A DNA stretch of 64,000 bases from Chrysopilus asiliformis (GCA_964034945.1 OZ035961.1:5190001-5254000), one strand, 5' to 3'. Counted from the stretch's first letter, positions 22,811 through 35,123 are shown. Numbers and translations: made by a program. Notes: generated from the sequence alone by a model not told the origin.

Positions 22811-22953
22811 TGAAACTTAGCACCACCTGCCGAGTGGAAAATGCGACGTATTTTATGGGCCATGCCCAGAACTTAAAATTTCAAGATATTAGGTCTGGGG
22901 ATGTTCCATAAAATACGTCGCATTTTCGAGTCGGCAGGCGGTGCTAAGCTTCA
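22811..22953. repeat. Near-perfect foldback with 60-bp arms
   Basis: Arm 1 (22811-22870) and arm 2 (22894-22953) are reverse complements with about eight mismatches in 60 bases, separated by a 23-bp loop. The arms carry TTAGCACC-CCTGCCGA and AAAATGCGACGTATTTTATGG. The latter block is also found in the 60485-type element, so this is probably a head-to-head inverted pair of such element ends. Confidence 0.85.
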
Positions 22954-23039
22954 TGGTGATCCCGACTAGGGCGGTTGATAGAAACCGAAAACTTTCAGAA
23001 ACCGGTTCTGTGAAAATCTAGTACCCGGTTTTTAAGGAA

Positions 23040-23480
23040 AAGAAAATCTCTTTTTTTTCTCGATATTGATCTCGATATTGCAAATCTCAAACCGGTATCC
23101 AGAAATACCGTTATTTAAAAAAAAAAACTTTAGTTTTTTGTGATTCTCTCGAGAACTGACAGGTTTTCGGTCTTTAAGATGGATTGAAGAGAATATTTCC
23201 TGGAATTTTGTTTTTTTCCGATATATTTTACCGTTATCCGATATCTTTTACCGTTATCCGATATCTTTTACCGTTATCCGATATCTTTTACCGTTATCCG
23301 ATATCTTTTACCGTTATTGAGATATTTTAATAAAAAAGTAAAAAAATAGATTTTTGCGAATTGCTTGTAAGCTAACGGTAGTTCGAGTTAAAGAACAAAT
23401 TGAAGATATTAAAATTCTTTACATTTTTCACTTTCACCGTAAATCGATTTCTTTTGCCGTTATCGAGATATTTCAATTTG
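23040..23480 (-). repeat. Inverse copy of the TATCTCGATA repeat family with a 20-bp array
   Basis: Read on the minus strand it shares AATAACGGTAT, the CCGGTTTGAGAT block and TCTCGAGAGAATCACAAAAA with 6781-6908 and 13980-14990. At 23221-23317 the unit GATATCTTTTACCGTTATCC is repeated five times in tandem, apparently by local expansion of one block of the family. Confidence 0.7.
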
Positions 23481-25365
23481 TGTAACAAAAATCATATTTT
23501 TATATAAACTACTATTATATTCGTCAGGTTATAGTGTAAATTGCTCAGAAACGTAGATTTATAAAAAGTCATGTGATATTTTTTCTAGAAATAGTTATAA
23601 AAATTATCGATCAACAAAAAAAAAATAATCAAAGAATATAATTAAAAAAACCGAATTTTGATAAATTACTTAATTGGTCACCAATTAGGAAAATCAAAAT
23701 AGCAATCAATAATTATTATGTTGACTGTAATTAGTTTTGATAAACTCGTTACCGGCAGAATTTTCGATTGGAACGGCAAGTATTTTATTTGCTAATAGTG
23801 CTAATTAATAGCCATAGAATTGCAGCGCAATTTTTAATCTTTCCAAACAAACGTTTGCTGTAAATCAAAATTATTAAAAATTTTGGGACATTTTCGGTGA
23901 AAACCAGTTATTTGATTAAAATCCGTACATAAAATCATATTTATGGCTTAATTCTAATTTTTTTTAGCTAATTGAAAAAAAAACGGCTTGCAAAAACCCA
24001 TCGAATGTTAATAAAAATCCTGGCGCAACTAATTGCATATGTTCGAAATAAATTTCTTTAAAAATAGCAAGTTTACGATCAGATTTGCCCCATAAATAAA
24101 GTAAAACCACGTCTTTCGATCAAATCGACCAAGAAAAAAAAAATCAGAATACGTGATGAAGTTGAGAAAAAAAAATTCAATCTCAAAAGAATTATCAAAT
24201 GGCAAAGAAACCAAGAAACACACATTTTATATTGAAAAAGAATCACAACAACAACAACCAAAGAGACAAGAAAGAAAAAAGAAATCTTTAGTGAATATTA
24301 TTATGAATGACTAAACATACACAAGGTCGAATTATCTTAAGAAAATCGCCGACTCTGCTGCTATCAAATCGATTTTACAAACCATCTTGTTCAGTTTGGC
24401 GTCTTTACGATAAAATTTACGTTAAGATATGGATTATAGTCAAGCATGGCTCAATGGGATGGATATTAGATGAGTTCCTTCCTCCTCGGGTTGTAGTGGA
24501 TGGAATGAGGCAGTATAAGATGAGAATCACATATGAAACTTAATATCGATAGATTTCACATTAGGAGGATGAATGAAACATGCGTGCGGGGCCTGAGGCT
24601 TTAAGGAATATATGAGATATAAAGAACGTTTTTGCACTTTAACTGATTACGTGTACCCATCATCGAATCATTGAATACTGTGACAAAAATATTCCCTCCA
24701 TATACTCAAGGTGGGTGCCATCATCAGCATATTATTATTATTATCATCATCATCATCATCAGTTTATAGGCACTGAGAGACTTGGCATAGTCTGATACTA
24801 TGATTCTAACTATGCTATTAGTAGCAACTACTAATAGTTCAATAGAGACGTTCTTTTTACCCACTGTCGCCGCCACTATTTATGCTGATGGGTTGTCGCT
24901 ACTACAGATCGTGATCATACTCTGCTGATATAATCTTTTGGAATTTTAAACGAGACTAGAACTAAAGCTGAGTTTCAATTTCTTTTTCCGTATTACTGTA
25001 TGGGATTTTATTTTAAATGTGGTTGATGATCTTGCACAAAATCAATTTCAATTTCTTAGCTTTTTTAACCCATAAAAGAACATTTAAAAAAAATGGTAAC
25101 GTGAGGATTTTGTTAATGCTTGGATGACACTGGGCTAGTCGTCCAACTAGCAACTAGCGCCTTAGCAGACTTTAACAATAACTAACTTGGTTTTGCTACA
25201 TTGCCAAGGGGGTTGGGGATGTATGGATCTTACGTGCCCTAAATCCTGGCAATTGCATGGTTAGTTTAATGCCTAGTTGACATTAGACTGGTTGCCAGAT
25301 GCTAGTCAACACTAGCTGGGAACTACACAGAGAGAAATCCATGTTTTAAATTCAATCCGGATTGG
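23481..25365. other. AT-rich DNA without recognisable gene
   Basis: No coding exon. It contains an ATT/ATC microsatellite at about 24729-24761 and a block GCTACATTGCCAAGGGGGTT plus GGGGATGTATG at 25195-25225 that recurs almost exactly at 27374-27404. Confidence 0.5.
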
Positions 25366-25533
25366 TTGATTTTAGTATAAGTGTGCTTGATTTTAGTATA
25401 AGTGTGCTTGATTTTAGTATAAGTGTGCTTGATTTTAGTATAAGTGTGCTTGATTTTAGTATAAGTGTGCTTGATTTTAGTATAAGTGTGCTTGATCTTA
25501 GCATAAGTGTGTTTGATTTTAGTATAAGTGTGG
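25366..25533 (+). repeat. Eight tandem copies of a 21-bp unit
   Basis: The unit is TTGATTTTAGTATAAGTGTGC. Six copies are identical in sequence; copies 7 and 8 carry three and one substitutions. Because 21 is a multiple of three it yields long Ile-Ser-Val-Leu-Asp-Phe-Ser frames, which I do not regard as coding. It lies directly next to the inverted-repeat structure that ends in a Helitron terminus at 26063. Confidence 0.95.
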
Positions 25534-25542
25534 CTTCTGCTA

Positions 25543-26063
25543 ATATCAAGAAGAAACTGTTTGCTTCAAACCGGTTTAGGTTTCATGGCAATAATCATTG
25601 TCTTAAAACTTTGATTAGTGTCATGAAACCTGCGGTTAGGAGGCTGAGAAATGTCATTCGGTGGTTTTCGGGGTTATTCTGGTGTAAGGCACTTAGCACA
25701 CCGAATGCGAATTCGCACCGCATAGCGAAAAAGTTCAAACTTATGAAGCGATCTTATATTGTATGTAATCTACATGAGTTCTAATTTTAAAGAGACTGCA
25801 ATTTTGGGGAGACCGCATTGTTACGTAATACAAAATTAGAGCTCATGTAGATGACATATGATATAAGATCGCGTGGTAAACTTGAACTTTTTCGCAATGC
25901 GGTGCGAATTCGTATTCGGTGTGCCAAGTGCCTAAGGCTTTTCACGTTTTGTAAGGATAGCAGTTTCTTTTTCAAACGATTTAAAAAATTTCTCGGTTTT
26001 TTTTTTGGACAAAAACCCTTTAGCAAAAAACTTTAACCCGGCAACGATGAGTATGCAAGCTAG
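25543..26063 (+). mobile_element. Helitron-ended element containing a large inverted repeat
   Basis: The right end AACCCGGCAACGATGAGTAT-GCAAGCTAG followed by T (26064) is the 3' terminus shared with the short Helitrons, with the hairpin weakened by substitutions. Just inside, 25685-25786 and 25831-25938 are inverted arms of about 100 bp sharing GGCACTT-GCACACCGAAT, GCGAATTCGCACCGCAT and GCGAAAAAGTTCAA. A weaker outer pair carries AAGAAACTG and its complement (about 25549 and 25966). The 5' end is not identified; it may include the 21-bp array. No coding sequence. Confidence 0.6.
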
Positions 26064-26233
26064 TTTGTAATAAAATAACCAGATCGAAACAGTTTGGTTT
26101 GTTTGTAGGAAGGGGGGCTTACAAGGGAACCTCACGCACGTAGGCATCAAATTGGGCCCATTGTACACCTCGTTCGAAACCATTGGTTTATGATTAACTT
26201 TTGACTCACGTTGCACATTACACTCAGTTACAA

Positions 26234-26453
26234 CACAGAAAAAAGTGATTTGTAAATTCACCTACAATTTAGCCAGCTACAAAAAAATAGCTGAACTACT
26301 GACAAAAATAAACAATAACTTGGTCTGATTAGATAAATTATCTACATTTTAGTAGCTAACTGTCTACTTTTGTCGGTAGTTCATCTATTTTTTTGTAGCT
26401 GGGTGAAAATCAACGAAAATTGTAGGTGAATTTTCTAATCACTTTTTTCTGTG
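26234..26453. mobile_element. 220-bp MITE with long inverted ends
   Basis: It starts CACAGAAAAAAGTGATT and ends AATCACTTTTTTCTGTG. Inverted similarity continues through AATTCACCTACAATTT and AGCTACAAAAAAATAG-TGAACTAC, giving arms of about 75 bp and a short centre. The target-site duplication is not clear, so the superfamily is unassigned. No coding sequence. Confidence 0.8.
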
Positions 26454-28417
26454 AAAGTCACTCATTCCAAATCGTTACTTTGTTACCAAATTGCAACGTA
26501 TAGGTTGACACTATATGGATTGAGCGAGCTATCGTTAATGTGCTATCAGATTGAATTTTTTTCTCAAGCAACACAATTTGGTCACATGGGCTAAGTTTTT
26601 TAGATATCGTTCCGATTAGATATGAATTTAGATATACTTTTGACGTATTGAAATGGAGACCTCAACTTAGCCCTATTGATACTCTTAGCCAAGTTGCATT
26701 CGTAAATTCACCTTAAGACTCCACTTACAATTAGATAATATCGGCGACATCGACAACAACATAGCAAAATAACATTACTTGTATAGGTGGGTAAAAACTA
26801 ACGTATAGTTAGTTATCGGATGCTGCTGTAATTTTCTAGTATGTTTTGAGTCAATTAATTACTCGTATAGCACTTAATGGATGGGCAATCGACTCGAAGG
26901 CGGATTCATAAGATATTTATTAAATTTAATTAAATTTTGTGTCAAATAATTAGCTAATTGCTTTCTTTAAAAATTTCAGCCAAAGCGCGACTATTTCGAT
27001 TCCGATGAGGTCTGGAGGAGCCATCAGGCAGACGTCTATCACTTGTAATAGAAAAAAAGGCAAAATTAAAAACAAAACACAAATATCTATGGAGATGGAT
27101 GACAACTTAATTACTTTCAAATGTTGCCATCCAGAATTTGCCACTTGCTGATGTTTCTATTTCAATTTGAGCCTCAGCTGATGGCTTTGGCTAAATGAAA
27201 TTCATAAATTTCAGTTCGTTTGCCCATAATTTGCAAGTTTGTAAACGATGATGTCCATATTATGGTGCCAAATCAACATTCGTTTTATCTTAATGGGTGA
27301 GTTTATATAATGGATGGGGATTAGAGAGACGACTGGAAGCGAATAAATAAATATATGGACGAATGGCATTGGGGCTACATTGCAAAGGGGGTTGGGGATG
27401 TATGCCTAAGTGAAAGGGAGGACATATGCATGTATAATATTTATCGATTTCATGTATCAACGTTCTATTTTTAGAATAATTTAATTAATCAAAACAAGTA
27501 AATATTCGTAAGGTTCGAATAACATTCAAATACTTAAGTTAATGAGTTAACGTTAAGAGAGAATCGATCGAACCTCAAGCCAAGCGGAGCCAAGTGTATA
27601 AAACAATAATGATTATATGGTAATAGCAAGTTTGAAATTTTTTTTCTTTCTACTATCTAGAATTTGAGGGATTTCCCAAGAATTGTATGCACAACGTATA
27701 GTTTTATACAATTTGCGATTACTATCAACGCTCGTAAAGTCAAGTAATTTAACAAATCAAGGTTGTATCGAAAGGTGACCCCCACCATTTGCAATTAACC
27801 CCTAAAACATCACGTTCCGAGGTAAATATTTTGATGCTTGGATTTTGTCAAAATATTTTTACGGTGGAGTACGTTTATATCTAACCACGATTATTGCATT
27901 AAATATGTACATCTTAAGGTTCACAAAAGTCAAAATTACATTAAATCTTACACGCCTAAATCGTTGTGCATTTAAGTGTGTTCTACTGTGCCTCATTTTA
28001 CAAAATTCAAACGACGGACTGAAAGAAATATTTAATAGTCAAGCTTTTTAGACATGTCACACTAATTTTCGCATTTTCAGAGCTCCACCCTCACCAGAAA
28101 TACAAGACAAAAGATTTTTGAGTGTGGTTCGCTTTTGGTTCAAGGGTGGATTGGATTTTTAATTTTTGGGTTTGGTTGCAAACATCTCAAAACTTGGATC
28201 TTGTTTCTAATATATCAAAAATTCGGTTCTGGTTTCTATATTTTTTTTAAAATTTGGTTCTGTTTTGTGATAATTGAAATTTTAATGGTTCGCTGGTTTT
28301 TGATTTCTAAATAAACCAAGGAATTTTTTGGATTCACAAAAATTCATAAACTAAATCATTCATAAACCATAGCATTGAATAACTGTAGTTCTATGGTATT
28401 AAAATAAATAAATATTT
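26454..28417. other. AT-rich DNA without recognisable gene
   Basis: It holds the second copy of the 31-bp block (27374-27404) also found at 25195-25225, and a degenerate TTTGGTTCTG-rich stretch at about 28130-28310. No coding exon was recognised. Confidence 0.5.
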
Positions 28418-28490
28418 CAAGTCTCTAGCTCAGTCCTTTCGAAAGTTATGGTGTCCACGGACGGACGGAGAGACGGACGCACATGCGGAA
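28418..28490 (-). repeat. HINE-derived fragment
   Basis: CAAGTCTCTAGCTCAGTCC followed by TTCGAAAG and a short GACGG run matches the central part of the HINE family just before its microsatellite. Neither end of the element is present. Confidence 0.5.
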
Positions 28491-29708
28491 ATGAAAATCT
28501 TTTGTCATCCCTAAAACCTTGGTGCAGTTCATTTTTGTATCCGATTTAGACTAAATCTAATATAGTCCTATATGATATACCACATATAGTATAAAAACTG
28601 TCTTTTTTTTTTAAATAATGTATTTTGAAATTATTTGCAAATACGAAAGATTGAACAATAAAGAAATTTAAAACAAAAATGCATTCATGTGGTGACATTT
28701 ACGTTATTTTGATTTTCAGATAACTACTTGAGTGTGATTTAAGGGCGCACAAAAGATTAAAATTGACAGAAGAACTTACGAGCATGTTTTTATGTTCAAC
28801 GAAATGCATTACTAAAGATTGTAATTTTCTGGTGACACAATTTTTCGTTTGCCGAATGAAATCTGATTACAACATTGGAATTTTAATTGGGAACGGAATC
28901 GAAACTGAATTTAATTAAGAAAAGACGGAGAAATTTATGGAAGTTTCGCTAACATTTCACATGCTTGGACATTATTTTTCCAGAAGAAATTCGAAAAATC
29001 ATTGTCATCACATCATTGATGGAAAAACGGAGGTGTTCAATGCATGACTTTTAAGTTTTTCTGTTTTGCCATCGACAACGATTACCGAAAAACACGAAAC
29101 GCAGAAAAAACAAAAAGATAATTACCAAGGTTTAAAAGTAATCAAATAGAATGAGTAATACTACGTTGCAATGCAAATATTAGTACAAAAAATGAAAAAA
29201 AAAATTCATCGATGTAGAAATGACCATGAATGGAAAGAGACTCTTGCCACTCTTGAGCCAACAGAAAATTTCTATGTTTGACCTTCCTTTTAACTACGAC
29301 GACTATTAAAAATGCTATCGAGATTTTACTTGCAAGAAGCTTACATGTAAATCACTACATCAGACATAATTGCATGTACAGTAAGTTTACTGCATAGAAA
29401 TATTGATTAATTTTGGAGAAATGAAAAGATTTACGGAAAATTTCGGCAAAAATCGATATTTATTATAGATAATTGTCGCTACACTGTAGTCTAAGTAGAG
29501 TGACTGTATCGAAAACTCGCCCATCGATTTTTTTATTTGGTTCTTTTTTAGATAAAATCTTTTTATGGGCACCATTAGTACATCCAAAATCGTGCGAAAT
29601 ATGTCACGGGGGGAGAGGTCGAAAACACAAAAATTAGTGTTGCGTATTTTATTGACAATCCCTTACTTCTTCCTGTACTGAATTGAATTTTACTTCTCCC
29701 ACTTACTC
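28491..29708. other. AT-rich DNA without recognisable gene
   Basis: No gene or tandem array is recognisable. GTGTTGCGTATTTTATTGAC near 29637 is a relic of the 60485-type element. Confidence 0.45.
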
Positions 29709-29865
29709 GGCCCTTACCCGCGACTATAAAGTCTGTCAGTAGCACAGACTTCAAATGTCAAATTACTGACAACGCATTAAAATACATTTAGCGAACTGGC
29801 AGTCAGTGCATTTACACGAGACTGTGTCAGCGACTGTGTCAGCTCTACAGACGCGTGTAAGGGCC
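29709..29865. mobile_element. Short inverted-repeat element (GGCCCTTAC ends)
   Basis: The 157-bp stretch begins GGCCCTTACCCGCGACT and ends with GACGCGTGTAAGGGCC, the near complement, with similarity extending over about 22 bp. Internal GTCAG motifs are repeated (CTGTGTCAGCGACTGTGTCAG). The target-site duplication is not clear. Confidence 0.55.
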
Positions 29866-30639
29866 GGGTTATTAATCTTTGTCAGTCATTTTTGGCTTTT
29901 TTAGCTCTGAACCTGCACTGCGTGTTACAGCAGAATTTGTAGTTTTTTCCTGCTCCGGAAATCTCTTTATTTAATGTTTGCATATGTTTACGACACCAAA
30001 ATTGTCGTGTATACTTACGAGGTTGACATTTTCCATACTAGTTTTGACAGTTCCTTTATGAGGTGGTAAACTTACGCATTTTACGCGATTTACCTGCAAT
30101 TTTTTGCAATGAATCCACCTAATGTTTCTGGGCGAGTAAATTTTCGTAATTTTGCGTTGTATATCGAAACGTCGTATATCGAGGTCTTGTATTTTTAATG
30201 ATCAATTTTATCGATGCATACTATAGTAATGGTAGAGCTGCAAATTCTGAATAGTTCAATTTAGATTAGATTAAGTTCTGTTTTCAAATTTGAATTTTTT
30301 TTTTAAATTTTCGTCTTCGCATATCGAGGTTGGGAACATAACACTAAGCGAACATTGAAAGATACGTTGTAAACAGTCTATATTTTAATGAATTGCCCAC
30401 TGCATGTACACCTACCCTACGTCCGTCGTAGATTAGCTTAATATCTCATGAAACGTGAATAGACAAAGTCGAGGGTAAGAGGCTGCTTTTAAACGCAGTA
30501 GAAACAAGCTTAAAACCTGAGAAATTACTTCAAAGCTACGAAGGCAAGGTAAAGATTACATTTTTGCATTAATTTTGGCTCATCAACAATTTCCGGATGA
30601 GGGAAACGAGTCTAACAGCACCGAACCAGTGGGGATTTA
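29866..30639. other. AT-rich DNA with one dispersed repeat block
   Basis: About 30115-30215 shares TTTTGCGT-GTATATCGAAACG and ATATCGAGG motifs with 150-240 near the left edge of the window. Nothing else is recognisable. Confidence 0.45.
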
Positions 30640-31300
30640 AAAGAGCAAAAAAGCGAATGTTGATAGATGACTCCCAACGAGATTTTAAAGATGTAGCCAA
30701 GTCTGTTTCCATCCAAATGGAGTAGGTCAGGTCCACCAGGTCAGAACGTCGTGAAAGATCGCATTAAGTCCAACTTAATTGCGATATCTGATATTTGAAC
30801 ATGGTCAGAATTTCAATGTTTCGGTAACCAGTTTCGTGCATGGAAATAGAAATCGCTAACTGGCTGACGATACGGAAGTGGAGACTGTAGAGATTTTAAG
30901 CTCGCTTCCTAGGTCAATATTTTCCGCATTTATACCTAGTCTTTTTAGCCAAGTATTTGTCGAATCATCCATCGCGTCAAGTTGCTCAGTCATGCAAAGA
31001 AATCTATTACCGGAGAAATTTTAGGTCACTGGACTGCCCGAGGGTGTGGGGGAAGGGAATTTTGACGGATCGAATGCAAAAACACCAACAACTCGAACTG
31101 TGACAGATGTCAAGCGACACAAAGGAGACTACCTATGGGCGGGTTGCTTCCTGTTTGATGAAGGGGTGAATGTTACGTGTTCGAAGGAATGCAGAAGTGT
31201 GACGACAAAAATCAATTCCCTTGCAAACTGGCGGCGAGTTTCGGGCTGTTGCCAAGTCGCAAGGACAACAGAAGGAAGAAGTGAGAAATAGCCCTGAAAA
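30640..31300 (+). pseudogene. Decayed Tc1/mariner-like transposase relic
   Basis: Three separated pieces in different frames look like parts of one transposase. The first, SQRDFKDVAKSVSIQ (30673-30717), resembles a helix-turn-helix. The second, GQNVVKDRIKSN (from about 30740), resembles the second N-terminal DNA-binding segment. The third is YLWAGCFLFDEGVNV (31130-31174), resembling the VMVWAG...DEGVK-N catalytic-core region. Stop codons and frame changes separate them, and no full DDE triad could be traced. This is motif-level recognition only; I could not run a profile search. Confidence 0.35.
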
Positions 31301-34300
31301 ACTAAAAATTTCAAACGACTGGATATACCTGCACCTTGGCTGATATTTGATTTATTGATTTGTTCACCGAAGTCGAATGGAAATGATTCCTGGGAGTGCA
31401 AATAATGAATATAAAACTACGTTTTTTCTTTATTGACTACACACAAACTGGTTTGGGTTAGAATTTTTGTGAGCCACCACCGAGAAATGAACGGATGAGG
31501 TTTCAATTTTGACTGAAATACTCTGCAGCTCGAAAGTCGTGTAATTTGTGGGTGCCAGCGGAGCTTCGTCCCGATCATTGCGAAACACAAACAAAACTGC
31601 CCTCAGTCATTAATCGAAATGACAGTTTTAACCTCAAATTACATAACTTTCTGAACTACCTAATTGCAGATTCTTCTAATTCTGTTTTGACTTTGAGTCG
31701 GTCGGGGAAACTTATTTACTAGGTTGGTCTGGATAGTTTGATTTTATCCCGATTTGGATTCATTTTGTTCCCTATTTCTGCGTGTAAAAAATACGCACCT
31801 TTTCCAGATTGTGGCCGCTTATTTTTTTGGTTGTGGCCGCTTTTTCTAGGTTGTAGCTGCTTTTTCTATGTTGTGGCCGCAAAATGTACTCCTGCAAAGG
31901 GCACACAATTTACATGGATTAGTTGAAATTTCACTAGGCACAAAAAACGTATAGGCACAAAACCGCAATGAAATAAATCTCACCGTGACCGCCCACCTTC
32001 CGCGCTGTCTCAATGACAAAAAACCACTGAACAAAATATGCACAAAAAAAATCACAAATACATTTAATTGTTACAAGCGAATGGACTTTAGGCTACTTTG
32101 TCATTAAAGGAGATCGAGTTTATCACAATTTTCAATTTTTACATAGTATTTTTCATCAAATTCGATTCCTCTTCTTCGCTTAATTTTTATTGTACTGTTT
32201 CCTTGGGGATTTTCTGTTGGGATATTCGAAACAGCTGGTTATCAGAATACGTCGAGAAGACTTGGTCTTGAAGAAAAAACCGAAAAAAACCGAAAAAAAT
32301 CGGAAGAAAACCCGAAGAAAGCCGAGACTAAAAACGGAAAAGTTGTAAAAAAGCGTGGAAATTATGTGGTAATAAAATGGTTTTCCTAATTAGCCAATTT
32401 CTGCAATGATGCAGAGTTAAAAACTTCTATTTGGTTGAAATTTCAGTGAAAATCTCTTTTCTTTGGGAAATGTTGTTCTTGGCAATCAGCCTTTAGGAAG
32501 CATTGGATATATCGCAAAGAAATGTTTTGACAACTTTGTGCCATATCTGCAGTATATACGGGACAAATTTGCCATCGAATGGAAATTTAAGGAAAAATAT
32601 CTTAAATTTAAACTGAAATGAAATTTTAGTATCTTTTAAGTGGTAATTTCGTTATAATAATTATTTCTATGTCAGCAGAATAAGGACCATGATTTAAATG
32701 GTTTTCACAATATGTTGGAAAATTAGATTTATGAAATATTAGATTATTACAATGATCACAAACGAAAAATAAACTCGTAACGTTATACATTTCGAAATTC
32801 AAATTTTGTTTAGTTTCATTATTTCGTTTTGTTACGTTAAACAATTTCATTTCGTTACGTTTAACGTTATTATTTCGTTACACGGTATAAGAAAATTAAT
32901 AATTGAAAAGAAGTTCAAATCATCAAATATTTTTCACTAATATTTTTGACTTACCATTGTATTGAATAGAGAAAAAAAATTAGAGACAATAATATGTAGT
33001 TGCAGAATTTTAGAGTTCTCAATGTTTTCAGGCTGTAGTTGTTCACAACTCTTCCAAAAAAGAAATCTATGACTAATTTTCTCTGCAATTATGTAATACA
33101 GTATAATGAAAAATTTTAATTTTCGTAAAAAATAATTATGAAGAAATATATAAAGTGAAATTTGATCTGTTAAAGGGTGTATTTGTAAATACTTAAAAAA
33201 CCAGTTTTAGTTAGCTCGATTTGGTGAACAATTCGATATAATGAAAAGCCTTTTTTTGGGTGCACTATATCGAGCGTGTACTGTAATTTCGAACTAATAA
33301 ACATTTTTTATTAGCGCTTTTTAAAAGCGCTTTGTAATGAATGACTTTGTAAGGTCGCTGAACCGCGTATTTGTAGTGGATTCTTTTATCCAATCGCAAC
33401 ACATTTAAGTATTATACGATCACTTAGATTAAGACGACAAAGGGTCCTTTAAGAAACAGATTCACATCATAATGTACTCCTATGACGCAGAAGAAAAAAA
33501 TTAAACTAAAGCTCAAGCAAATGGAGTTTTTATAGAGCTCAACACTACATTCTATAACTTAAGTTTGTATACTTGCACCTGCACCGATTCCCCTTAGCCC
33601 TTTCTCAATAACAAATTCACTCCATTGCCGCACATTCAATTTAAGCTGTTATTTTTCTGTTGCACAAGCACGATTGCAAGAAAACATCAGCTCGCATAAT
33701 CCCCAGGAGGCGAATAAAAATGTAGGATAAAAAATCTATATGGCTATATCCTATAGGATACCAAAATGATGCCTGCGCCTTAGTTAATTACATAATCCTT
33801 TTGTTATTTGACTATCCTTTCGCCTATATTCATGCAATGGCATTCGTCCTTTTTTAAGATGCGAATGTGAATTTAAATTTCGCATTCATGGCGGTGTCGA
33901 AGGTTAGATGGCGATGGTTCCTGCCTCACAAATCATGATGCATTTTTATCAGGGATGCGTCTTATTTTAATAAATGAAGGCATTATATTCACGGCGGGGC
34001 CAATTAAAATGAGGCTTACAGCATTTAAGGATCCTATAGGAACGTAAATTAAAAAAAATCTTTTTCACAATTTTTCTCACAGATTCTCTAATTTTTTTCG
34101 CAGTGGGTATTGAAACACTTGCTAAGTCAGTTCTTTGACTGTGATGCAAGTTTTAAATCACAAAGGACACGAAATCACGCACACCAAAAGCCTTTTATTT
34201 ACCAAAAGAGCGCGACAATATTTTCTACGTTCGTGTTTTATTTTCTGTTTACATTAATAATAGTTTTTTTTTGTTGCAATAAATTATATTTTGTTCGTCG

Positions 34301-34750
34301 TTGCTTGATATCAATGTGTTTAAAGGTTTTACGGGCATTGTCAGAAATATACCACATATTTTGTGTATGAATTCGTTTGGATGCGGATTTTGGTTTAAAT
34401 TTAACTGATAAAGTTTTATTGCAATTGGAAAAATTTATTAAAACGTGCTTTTTTTTGGTCGGGAAATTTTTAAAAAAATATTGCGATTTTTTCAAATTGC
34501 AATCGGGTTTTAATTTATTGAGGACTTTTAAGTTTCACTCTAAATTTTTTTAGCTTTTATTATTTTTTGAATAAATCAACCGTCTAGGGCCAATTTGCCC
34601 TAACTATTTTTTTTAAAAATTAAGTCGTGCTTAACGTTCTTAAACCATAGAAATTCTTGAATAGTTTAAGTTCGTTTTAAGTTTCTAAGTTTTGTATAGG
34701 TACAAACGGCCATTAGATATAAACTCCTAATTTCTAGGCAATAGTAGGTT
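31301..34750. other. AT-rich DNA, few features
   Basis: No coding exon. It contains a 20-22-bp tandem repeat (31809-31880), a stretch rich in CCGAAAAAAA at 32278-32330, a degenerate TTTCGTTACGTT-rich stretch at about 32800-32890, and a pogo-like right end at about 33237-33291 (ATATCGAGCGTGTACTGTA). The remainder shows nothing I can support. Confidence 0.5.
31809..31880. repeat. Tandem repeat, 3.5 copies of a 20-22-bp unit
   Basis: The unit is TTGTGGCCGCTTTTTCTAGG. Copies differ by a T-run length change and two substitutions. Confidence 0.85.
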
Positions 34751-35072
34751 TTTTATACCCGTATGGTGAAACCAAAGGGTATATTAACTTTGCCTTACCG
34801 TTTGTAACGCCAAGATCCCGTCATCACACACAAAAATGAATTACACCAGTGTGTTTAGAATGATAAAAAAAAGTTGAATTTAGCATGTCCGCCCGTCTGT
34901 CCGTCCTTCCGTCCGTCTGTGGCGCGGATTGCGGGCGGACGGATTGAGCTAGAGATTTGAAATTTTACGTAGATTCGTTTTTCGTAAAATGCGAGGCCAA
35001 GTTCGTTCATGGGCAAAAATGGACCATTAGGGGGGTACCCCAGATTGGCAATTATAGCTTTTGTTATGTTTT
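34751..35072 (-). mobile_element. HINE element, copy 2, internally deleted
   Basis: Both ends are present: the stem-loop end (TATACCC, loop, GGGTATA) at the left, and the ATTATAGCTTTTGTTATGTT end at the right. The element is only about 320 bp because the segment between the GGGGTACCCC block and the ATTGCCAATCTGG palindrome is deleted, taking the 5' subterminal repeat with it. The GTCY run is short. Confidence 0.75.
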
Positions 35073-35123
35073 GTCGGATAATTAATTTTGTGCACTACAA
35101 GTCATATGTCATACCTACTAATA

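Noticed and set aside
25362..25784. A 140-codon frame with seven-residue repeats
   Set aside because: It comes from a 21-bp tandem unit, which keeps frame by arithmetic. The rest of the frame runs into an inverted repeat with no protein similarity.
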